9,064 nt of DNA from Bacteroidales bacterium (GTDB taxonomy: Bacteria; Bacteroidota; Bacteroidia; Bacteroidales; VadinHA17): contig PMIG01000315.1 of the NCBI GenBank assembly GCA_003157055.1, positions 1,380 through 10,443 of the forward strand, read 5' to 3'. Positions 1 to 5,829 of the stretch are shown here, piece after piece; the first letter of the stretch is position 1, and every line of letters starts with the position of its first letter. The position numbers and the translations under genes were made by a program. The notes under the pieces were generated by a model. That model did not search any database. It had not been told where the DNA came from and saw only the letters and a list, made by a program, of their open reading frames with translations.

Positions 1-1958
1 TTAAGCAAAGAATCAGCCGGGACAAGAACTGAAATATTACCTGAAATATTACCCGCAAGATTTTCAGCTTTTATAAAATTCTGGCCGAAGTTATGGAACA
101 CTTTAAAAGCTGTGTTGATATCAACAGATTCAAGGTCAAATGTGCCCCTCCCGAGAAATGATTTATCCTTATTCTGGAGTACGAAACCATTCCCAGAGAC
201 AGAACCTTCCATTGAATTTAATTTCAAGGCTTTAAAGTTGAAGATTCCCGGCTTGTAGCTCATGGAACCTCTTATTTTTTCAGCCCTGAAAGTCTTATAT
301 TCAAAATTATCAAATCTAAAATCAAGATCCAGGATCACATCCCCTGGAAGAATATAGGCAGTATTATTCACTGAGGAAGTGTCAGAAAGCGAGGGAAAAA
401 GAAGTTCCGGCCTTAAAGTTTTTGCTGTTAAGGCAGCCTTGGCAGTCAGGATAACGGGTTTGCCGGTAAGCCATGCCGGCAGGTTTATAAAGGTGCCGTT
501 AAGGTTGAATTCATGCTTATGGTAGCTGAATTTAAAATCTTTTGCTGTAACAGTATCTGAAACGAAAAGAGTACCGCTTACTTTGTCGACCATTATCCTG
601 TCGTTATGCAAACCGATTCCGAATGAATTGAAATTCAGATCAGCTTTAGGACCCAGGGCAAGGAAATCAGATATTGAAAGTTTCTCAACGGCAGGCACCT
701 TGCCTGTTAATTCAAGGACGAAATCAACGCTCCCGCTGGCAGTTGATATTTCACGGAGACTGAAGAACTCCTTTAGTTCAGAAGGAATGAGCTTCCCCCT
801 GAGATGCATAGTACCTTCCAGGGAATTGAAATCCGATAGTGACAGCGACCCTGAATACCGGGCAGATCCGAGTGTCCCGGCAACATTATTTAAAGTGATG
901 GTACTGGTTTCAGGGTTCATTTTAGCACCATTGGTAAAGTAACCATTGAAAGAGAGAGCATTGATATTAAGAGCTGAATTCAGGTAAGAAACATGGCCCT
1001 TTGAAAGATCAAAATTTATTTTTATTACGGGATTTACAGTCCTTGTCATCAGCCCCTTAATTGTACTGCTGATATTGAGTACGCCTGCGGGATCATAGGA
1101 AGCGATCTTTTCATTGTACTTTTCGGGAAGGTACTTCTTAATGCCGGAAATATCAATGTTGTCGCCCCTTACAGCAAGATTGAGTATATCATCTTTTGAA
1201 ATAAAGCCGCTTAGGCCAAAATTAATTTTATCGATTGTCAGGTTCCCCTTGCTGAACAAGATACCCTTAGGCGAGCTATGCAGGGTTACGTCAATGGCAG
1301 CCTCTATGCTTCTGCTGATATTGAAACCGTAAAGGGTGAAATTATCTATCCGCATATCACCCTCAGCAGTGAAATCAATATCATCGCCGGAGATCCTGCT
1401 TTTCATCCTGCCGTTATCAACCAATCCCCTGATAAATAGTTTTTTTGCCAGATCGTTATATGTAGCAACTACATCAGATGCATTTATCCTGTCGAGATTT
1501 ATAGTGAAATTATTATCTGACACCTTGCTGGTATCTGCACTTATTTCATAATTGACAAATCCTGCAGTGTCGGTGAAAATATTCAACCGTCCCTGTTTAA
1601 CGCCTATCCTGTCGATGTTATAGATGCCATGGATAATATCAGTTATGCTGAATTCGGCGATTATTGATCTTGCAAATAAAAGAGTATCAGTATTTGTATT
1701 GCCAAAGGAGGCAGCATTAAACCCAGACGATGAGTGAACCAAAACGTTCCTAAGATCCAGTGAGGCTTTAGGAAATTTTCTCAGGAAAGAGAGGTGTGAC
1801 GACTCAAACTCAAATTTTGTCTGAATATTCTTGTTGAGTGATTTCAGGATCATTCCCGCAACTTTGTCCTGCAGTAAAAATGATGCGGTAAAAAGGCCGA
1901 CCGTGATTATAATGATCATCACGGCAAATATTTTCAGGAGTTTTAATAGCAGTTTCAT
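1..1958 (-). CDS. AsmA-like membrane-anchored protein, C-terminus beyond window
   Basis: This frame is open from an ATG at 1958 to the left edge, giving 652 complete codons and no stop. The protein starts with a basic MKLLLKLLK stretch and one hydrophobic segment (about residues 8-30). That fits an inner-membrane anchor with the rest in the periplasm. The remainder is a long series of short beta-strand-like units rich in N, D, S, G and alternating hydrophobics, such as FPKASLDLRNVLV near residue 62. This FP-x-(A/V)-S-(L/V) signature near the N-terminus is typical of Bacteroidota AsmA-like proteins. AsmA/TamB relatives form groove-like beta structures linked to lipid transport and outer-membrane homeostasis; that role here is inferred from the family. 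An in-frame TGA lies 14 codons upstream with no other good start between, so the start is firm. It follows the ThiF-like gene after 70 nt and may have its own -7 box at 1999-2006. Confidence 0.85.
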   Translation of the reverse strand, partial: MKLLLKLLKIFAVMIIIITVGLFTASFLLQDKVAGMILKSLNKNIQTKFEFESSHLSFLRKFPKASLDLRNVLVHSSSGFNAASFGNTNTDTLLFARSIIAEFSITDIIHGIYNIDRIGVKQGRLNIFTDTAGFVNYEISADTSKVSDNNFTINLDRINASDVVATYNDLAKKLFIRGLVDNGRMKSRISGDDIDFTAEGDMRIDNFTLYGFNISRSIEAAIDVTLHSSPKGILFSKGNLTIDKINFGLSGFISKDDILNLAVRGDNIDISGIKKYLPEKYNEKIASYDPAGVLNISSTIKGLMTRTVNPVIKINFDLSKGHVSYLNSALNINALSFNGYFTNGAKMNPETSTITLNNVAGTLGSARYSGSLSLSDFNSLEGTMHLRGKLIPSELKEFFSLREISTASGSVDFVLELTGKVPAVEKLSISDFLALGPKADLNFNSFGIGLHNDRIMVDKVSGTLFVSDTVTAKDFKFSYHKHEFNLNGTFINLPAWLTGKPVILTAKAALTAKTLRPELLFPSLSDTSSVNNTAYILPGDVILDLDFRFDNFEYKTFRAEKIRGSMSYKPGIFNFKALKLNSMEGSVSGNGFVLQNKDKSFLGRGTFDLESVDINTAFKVFHNFGQNFIKAENLAGNISGNISVLVPADSLL

Positions 1959-1998
1959 AAACCAACCGGTTACTGCCGGCAGGGCAGATAATGGTGGT

Positions 1999-2006
1999 CA
2001 AAGTTA
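1999..2006 (-). promoter_or_regulatory. Possible -7 promoter box (TAACTTTG) for the AsmA-like gene
   Basis: On the minus strand TAACTTTG matches the Bacteroidota -7 consensus TAnnTTTG and ends 40 nt before the ATG at 1958. No TTTG is found at the preferred 19-20 bp upstream, so this is a half-match. Read-through from the upstream ThiF-like gene is an equally good explanation for expression. Confidence 0.35.
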
Positions 2007-2028
2007 ATTTATTTGATCAAGATTGTAA

Positions 2029-2814
2029 TTACCCTGCAGACTGATTGACTCCCGGGTTTGTAATACTGTGATTTTCAGGGAAGTTTTTAACTCTTATCAG
2101 GCGAAAGGAATTTTCCGCAATATTGAAAAGAAGCATTTGTCCTGATAATACCTTCCCTGAACCTGTTATTATTTTGATCACTTCATTAGCCATCAGGGTC
2201 CCGGTTATCCCCGGAAGAACTCCTGTTACGCCAACCTGAGCAGGAGCCGGATTCATAATTTCTTTTTCATTTACTGCCGGGTTGTAGCACCTGTATGTCG
2301 GCCCACCTTTATAATTAAAAACCGAAATTTGTCCCTCATATTTATAAATTGCACCGTGAACCATCGGTTTATTGAGAATGACGCAGGCATCATTGATGAT
2401 ATACCTTGATTCCAGGTTGTCGGTTGCATCAACAACGATATCAAAATCTTTAACTACGCGCAGGGCGTTAGCAGCATCAAGCCTGAGATTGAATATCTCG
2501 GTCTCAACAAGTGAATTGAGATGGTCAAGACGATTTTTCGCGATTATTGATTTAAGCTTGCCCACATCGTCTGAACCATAAAGTATCTGTCGCTGGAGGT
2601 TAGTTTCATCAACCATGTCGTATTCAACAATGGCAACTTTTCCCACACCTGCTGCGACCAGGTATTGGAGAACCGGACACCCCAAACCACCGGCACCGAC
2701 GACCAGGACCTTTGATTTTTTAAGCTTTTCCTGACCGGCGGTGCCGATTTCAGCAATCATTATCTGTCTGCTGTATCTTCTTAATTCCCGCGGGGAAAGT
2801 ATTTCATCTGCCAT
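2029..2814 (-). CDS. ThiF/MoeB/HesA-family ubiquitin-like-protein adenylyltransferase lacking the zinc cysteines
   Basis: This is a 261-residue E1-like adenylyltransferase. Family members use ATP to adenylate the C-terminal Gly-Gly of a small sulfur carrier (ThiS, MoaD). Visible motifs are RYSRQ (13-17), the nucleotide-binding GAGGLG (40-45), acidic D66 and D69 followed by NLQRQ (72-76), and DATDN (129-133). The GVLPGITGTLMANEVIK stretch (198-214) is the usual C-terminal helix. The length is normal. The four cysteines that usually bind zinc are not there: the first CxxC reads TYRC (173-176), and the C-terminal pair is replaced by a PENHSIT sequence (246-252). The family's CAEAGV-type cysteine segment reads APAQVGV (190-196). 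No thi, moa or carrier-protein gene is nearby, so the substrate is unknown. It begins at ATG 2814, about 20 nt after the predicted transcription start. Confidence 0.9.
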   Translation of the reverse strand: MADEILSPRELRRYSRQIMIAEIGTAGQEKLKKSKVLVVGAGGLGCPVLQYLVAAGVGKVAIVEYDMVDETNLQRQILYGSDDVGKLKSIIAKNRLDHLNSLVETEIFNLRLDAANALRVVKDFDIVVDATDNLESRYIINDACVILNKPMVHGAIYKYEGQISVFNYKGGPTYRCYNPAVNEKEIMNPAPAQVGVTGVLPGITGTLMANEVIKIITGSGKVLSGQMLLFNIAENSFRLIRVKNFPENHSITNPGVNQSAG

Positions 2815-2838
2815 TATCCCGGTTAATGTTGGCCATTA

Positions 2839-2869
2839 CAAATATACTCTGTAAGCGGCAGTAATCAAA
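2839..2869 (-). promoter_or_regulatory. Bacteroidota housekeeping promoter of the ThiF-like gene
   Basis: On the minus strand a TTTG -33 element (2866-2869) is followed after exactly 19 bp by TATATTTG (2839-2846), a full match to TTTG-N19-TAnnTTTG. Transcription would start near 2832-2834, giving a leader of about 20 nt before the ATG at 2814. It separates the ThiF-like/AsmA-like pair from the upstream ECF module. Confidence 0.75.
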
Positions 2870-2898
2870 TACTTTAATACCAGTGATAAAAATCCTTA

Positions 2899-3849
2899 TC
2901 AGATTGAAAAGGCAAGTCCGATCTCAAACGGGAACAGATCAACGCCTCCGGGACCCTTTCCTTGTCTGAAAAGAGGAGTCATGTAATAAGTGCCATAGAT
3001 CTCAAGGTTCTGGTAACCAATCCGGGCTGTTACTCCATACCTTAGCATGTTAAGGCTGTAATCACCGTCAGACTTTGCCTTGTCACCGTTTTCAAAGACA
3101 ACTTTGGAATGAGAGCTGATCTTTACAGCACCTATGGGCCCTGCAGCAATGTTAATACGATGGTGATCGGTTGGTATCTGGATCTCGAACAGAAACGGGA
3201 GGTCAAGATAAAGTGTTGCCAGCTTTGATTTTTTAAGTGGTTCGGTATAAGGATCATTAATAATATTACCACCGGAATCTTTTATAATGTTATTATTCCC
3301 GTCGAATACGTAATTATTCCAGTTAAGGCCAAGCCCCGTTACAAACCCGATATGTCTCCCAAGGCCGATGCTCAGCTGAGAAAAGTTAAGGTTGAAGTTC
3401 ACTGCTTTTCCGGAATTAAGCGACATATATTCAATTCCTGCAGGCAGGGAAAAGTTGTAATTGTCGGTAACATAATTATTAAAGCCGACTTCAATTCCGG
3501 CCCAATGGCCCTTGAAATGGGATCTTCTATGCTCCTTTGAATCCTTATTGTCATCATTATCTTCACAAATTAAGGGATTGTCATTGTCATATTTTTCAAC
3601 CTCCAATTTCGGTAGCTTTCCCTCGAGCGATTCAAGGATACTTAATCCCCTGTTCCCGACCCGGACATTAATTTCATCACCTTTATCAACATAGGCAAGC
3701 CGGTCCTGACCGACAACTACCTTCGTTATGCTATTCGAATCAGCAACAGCTGCAACCTGGTTGTCTCCTTTTTTATCAGTAGAAGAAGCCTGGCTGAAGC
3801 CCTGACTGATTATAATTGTAAGCATTAAAATTATTCCGATCTTTTTCAT
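2899..3849 (-). CDS. Outer-membrane beta-barrel protein of an ECF sigma module
   Basis: This is a 316-residue secreted protein. A signal peptide (about 1-20, MKKIGIILMLTIII then SQGFSQA) is followed by a periplasmic stretch (about 21-85, including RVGNRGLSILESLEG at 63-77). Next comes a highly charged linker (about 86-112, many D, E, K, H and R). The barrel-like part (about 113-316) has alternating aromatic/hydrophobic strands starting at GHWAGIEVGFNNYV and ending in FPFEIGLAFSI, a terminal strand typical of outer-membrane barrels. It resembles PorT-like/OMP_b-brl proteins found next to ECF sigma factors in Bacteroidota. I chose ATG 3849 because the alternative TTG at 3858 adds three residues before the obvious MKK signal start. 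It follows the anti-sigma gene by 52 nt and has its own ECF-type promoter at 3880-3905. The cargo or sensing role is unknown. Confidence 0.82.
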   Translation of the reverse strand: MKKIGIILMLTIIISQGFSQASSTDKKGDNQVAAVADSNSITKVVVGQDRLAYVDKGDEINVRVGNRGLSILESLEGKLPKLEVEKYDNDNPLICEDNDDNKDSKEHRRSHFKGHWAGIEVGFNNYVTDNYNFSLPAGIEYMSLNSGKAVNFNLNFSQLSIGLGRHIGFVTGLGLNWNNYVFDGNNNIIKDSGGNIINDPYTEPLKKSKLATLYLDLPFLFEIQIPTDHHRINIAAGPIGAVKISSHSKVVFENGDKAKSDGDYSLNMLRYGVTARIGYQNLEIYGTYYMTPLFRQGKGPGGVDLFPFEIGLAFSI

Positions 3850-3879
3850 GATTATCAATTTATATGTTTCTTATGCTGT

Positions 3880-3905
3880 GACGGGGAACGTCAGGCAAAA
3901 GTTAC
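3880..3905 (-). promoter_or_regulatory. Predicted ECF sigma promoter for the outer-membrane barrel gene
   Basis: On the minus strand GTAACTTTTGCC starts at 3905 and CGTC lies at 3880-3883, with 17 bp between AAC and CGTC. The -35 block is almost identical to that before the sigma gene at 5490-5517 (GTAACTTTTTGCC). The TAA of GTAAC is also the stop codon of the anti-sigma gene, so the site overlaps the end of that gene. Transcription would start about 20-25 nt before the barrel ATG at 3849. AAC and CGTC are elements typical of many ECF promoters; use by this particular sigma factor is inferred. Confidence 0.65.
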
Positions 3906-4984
3906 TGCAGTTCAGTAGTTTTTCTGACAGGAGCGTTGAATTTCAGTACTTTCGAGCTGAAATAAACAGATTTAAGTTCCCCGGCTTCATCATTTGTTTT
4001 AACAAGAGCCATCTGCCAGCCCAGTAATTTATTCAGTCCATCAATTCCTGCCTGAGCAAACTCATAGCTTTGCAGGGGCACATCCGCAGCCTTCTTTTCC
4101 TTAAGGATCTTTTCGCGGAATGTTCTGGCGATAAAACGGTCCAGCCTGCTTCTTTCATCATCGTAAACCGGCTCATTAAAATTAATTGTCGATGCAATCA
4201 GCGCAGGGCTTATATTTTCAGAGTTCAGGCTTATAGCCGGCATGCCGGTGAAAGTAATCTGATCAGGCCCCTGAATTCTATCCATTCCTGCAATGGAATC
4301 AGGTATATTCTGATGAACCGTACGGTCATTAATAGCGTTAGCAGGGATTTCTGTACCGACTTTTATTATATTATTTTTAATCCGGGGGAAGTAGTGTCCG
4401 CTTTTCCTGTCTTTGATGATAATCGGCTGTTGGATATAAATTGTATCAGAGGTTATAACTGCAACCACCGGAATGTTTTCTGCAGCCTGACGCGGGATGA
4501 ACATATGGTTTAACAGTAGAAATACCATAACTGCAGCTGCGCTAAGTCCGATCACTGTCAACCTGGTAATTTTTGAAGTAAGCGCGATTCTCCTGAGATT
4601 GTTTTTATGGCTGTAGCTGATCACGGGAGGGTCAAGTTTTGTTTTTTGAATTCTGTCGAAGAGTTCCCTGCTGGCAGGGTTCAGCTCAATATTTTGAAGC
4701 AAGTCGTCCTTCTGTTCCGGAGTGAGATCTCCTTCAAGAAATGAGGCAGAAAGATATTCTATCTGTGAGGCTGTGATTTCTGCTGAGGATTTAAGAAGCT
4801 TTTCCTTTCCGGCAAAAGCATCATTGACCGGAGATATCCTGGCAATCATAAGTGAATCTGCCTCTTCCCTGATATCCGGGTTCTCATTGAGAAAAGCCAT
4901 GAGAACATCCGTCTGCTGAACGGTGAGAGTTCCGTCGAGCCAGTCGATTAACCATGTTTCGTAGTTTAATCTGTCGGGCTTCAT
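3902..4984 (-). CDS. Membrane-spanning anti-sigma factor with a duplicated N-terminal module
   Basis: This 360-residue protein is encoded directly after the ECF sigma gene (stop TAG, 2 nt, then ATG), which suggests translational coupling. A single hydrophobic segment at about 142-163 divides a cytoplasmic N-terminal part from a periplasmic C-terminal part of about 195 residues. The N-terminal part has two copies of one pattern: WLDGTLT (15-21) with NP at 35-36, and FLEGDLT (82-88) with NP at 102-103. The spacing is identical in both. The classic zinc anti-sigma signature HxxxCxxC is absent. The anti-sigma role comes from position, topology and the (W/F)L(D/E)G-x-LT pattern, which recurs in anti-sigma and regulator proteins. 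The C-terminal domain is not recognised and is presumably the signal-sensing side. The -35 box for the next gene overlaps its stop codon. Confidence 0.75.
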   Translation of the reverse strand: MKPDRLNYETWLIDWLDGTLTVQQTDVLMAFLNENPDIREEADSLMIARISPVNDAFAGKEKLLKSSAEITASQIEYLSASFLEGDLTPEQKDDLLQNIELNPASRELFDRIQKTKLDPPVISYSHKNNLRRIALTSKITRLTVIGLSAAAVMVFLLLNHMFIPRQAAENIPVVAVITSDTIYIQQPIIIKDRKSGHYFPRIKNNIIKVGTEIPANAINDRTVHQNIPDSIAGMDRIQGPDQITFTGMPAISLNSENISPALIASTINFNEPVYDDERSRLDRFIARTFREKILKEKKAADVPLQSYEFAQAGIDGLNKLLGWQMALVKTNDEAGELKSVYFSSKVLKFNAPVRKTTELQ

Positions 4985-4986
4985 GG

Positions 4987-5472
4987 CTAGATTATAGTTT
5001 CAATTTTTCCAATATAATTCTTCAGGGCAATTCTTCCCCTGTATATATTTATTTTAACCTGGGCCTCGGTAAGACCTGCTATCTGCCCGATCTCTTCATA
5101 ACTATATCCTTCGTAATCCCGAAGAAGGATAACTGATTTTTGCTGTTCAGGAAGCCTCGACAGAGCAGCATGAAGGATTTCGTTCAGATCGGAATACTGC
5201 GAATTAATTAACAGATCCTCTTCGTGTGATTCCCCGAGCAGGGTTACTCTCTTTTCCTTCCTGATTATGTCGATCATATTATGATAGGCTGTTGAAAAAA
5301 GCCATGATTTCACGACCCTGTATTCTATTTCAGCGACATGCCGCCAGAGCTTTTCATAGCTGTCCTGAACGATATCGTTTGCCCGGTCATCATCCTTCAG
5401 ATCAGCACGGATGAACCGGTAAACGGCATCAGCAAACTCCTCAACAGCCCTGTTATACTCCCTGACAGTCAT
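4987..5472 (-). CDS. ECF-type RNA polymerase sigma factor
   Basis: This is a 161-residue sigma factor with only regions 2 and 4, as in the extracytoplasmic-function class. Region 2 covers about 8-75, with DIVQDSYEKLWRH (33-45) for core binding and KSWLFSTAYHNMIDIIRKEKR (55-75) for -10 recognition. Region 4 covers about 103-155: RLPEQQKSVILLRDYEGYS, then the helix-turn-helix with YEEIGQIAG and TEAQVKINIYRGR (125-147), which reads the -35. The length is normal and the ATG at 5472 is the only sensible start. The following gene is its likely membrane-bound anti-sigma factor. The CGTC -10 and GTAAC -35 elements 18-45 nt upstream suggest autoregulation with a leader of only about 10-15 nt. The signal that frees it is not evident from sequence. 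Confidence 0.95.
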   Translation of the reverse strand: MTVREYNRAVEEFADAVYRFIRADLKDDDRANDIVQDSYEKLWRHVAEIEYRVVKSWLFSTAYHNMIDIIRKEKRVTLLGESHEEDLLINSQYSDLNEILHAALSRLPEQQKSVILLRDYEGYSYEEIGQIAGLTEAQVKINIYRGRIALKNYIGKIETII

Positions 5473-5489
5473 AAAACGTTTTACAATAC

Positions 5490-5517
5490 AAAGACGTTAT
5501 GTAAGGCAAAAAGTTAC
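5490..5517 (-). promoter_or_regulatory. Predicted autoregulatory ECF promoter of the sigma operon
   Basis: On the minus strand GTAACTTTTTGCC begins at 5517 and CGTCTTT occupies 5490-5496, with 16 bp between AAC and CGTC. This is the standard layout of ECF promoters. The -10 ends 17 nt before the sigma ATG at 5472, so the 5' leader would be very short. The near-copy at 3880-3905 supports both as targets of the same factor. Confidence 0.7.
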
Positions 5518-5546
5518 ATAATAAACGACGAAAGCGATAAAACTTA

Positions 5547-5744
5547 TTAGTCTGAATTCAGAGAGGCGATTAACGATTTAACCTGTTCATATGATTCTTT
5601 TACTTTGGTAGGGAAGGAATAATGTACCAAATTGGACTTGATACTAACACCGTTTTTCCCGGGGTCAATCCATGCAATATGCATAACGTTGAAAAGGATT
5701 TTTGTGTCATTTGAATCGGTCAGTTCAATAAAAATGTTTTTCAT
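5547..5744 (-). CDS. Small FlbD-like protein of unknown function
   Basis: This 65-residue protein starts at an ATG and ends in two consecutive TAA stops. The pattern is beta-rich: FIELTDSNDTKILFNVMHI, then a second strand pair ending near FPTKV, then an acidic helix VKESYEQVKSLIASL (48-62). This resembles the small FlbD-like family (an LT start, a central N-x-x-x-I turn, and a V-x-ES-x-E-x-V ending), but the likeness is by eye only and no flagellar gene is present. No signal peptide or membrane segment is seen, so it is probably cytosolic. It lies between the terminator at 5776-5808 and the ECF promoter at 5490-5517, so it is likely a separate transcription unit. No convincing promoter is visible in the 31 nt between the terminator and its ATG, or overlapping the terminator. 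Confidence 0.7.
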   Translation of the reverse strand: MKNIFIELTDSNDTKILFNVMHIAWIDPGKNGVSIKSNLVHYSFPTKVKESYEQVKSLIASLNSD

Positions 5745-5775
5745 GCCAGTATGGATTTATTGTTAAATGATATTT

Positions 5776-5808
5776 AAAAAAATAGGACATGCGATTACAT
5801 GTCCTATT
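5776..5808 (-). terminator. Rho-independent terminator of the GH16-like gene
   Basis: On the minus strand AATAGGACATG (5798-5808) pairs perfectly with CATGTCCTATT (5781-5791) around a 6-nt loop, an 11-bp stem. It runs directly into seven T (5776-5782). It sits 22 nt after the stop of the 471-residue gene and before the 65-residue gene. Confidence 0.88.
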
Positions 5809-5829
5809 AAACTATGAATTCAAATATTA

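Noticed and set aside
583..1551. Three plus-strand ORFs (583-942, 1114-1332, 1336-1551)
   Set aside because: They lie antisense to the continuous AsmA-like frame, have no recognisable domain and show low-complexity composition expected of shadow frames.
1810..2001. 63-residue minus-strand ORF before the AsmA-like gene
   Set aside because: It overlaps the start and anchor segment of the AsmA-like gene in another frame. Only the AsmA-like frame gives a membrane anchor and stays open for 652 codons.
2875..2898. Possible terminator after the barrel gene (TGATAA/TTATCA on the minus strand)
   Set aside because: The stem is only 6 AT-rich base pairs and no T-run follows.
3850..3858. TTG at 3858 as start of the barrel gene
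   Set aside because: It adds three residues before a textbook MKK signal-peptide start at ATG 3849.
4070..4513. 147-residue plus-strand ORF
   Set aside because: Antisense to the anti-sigma gene; no domain is visible and the anti-sigma frame has clear repeats and a membrane segment.
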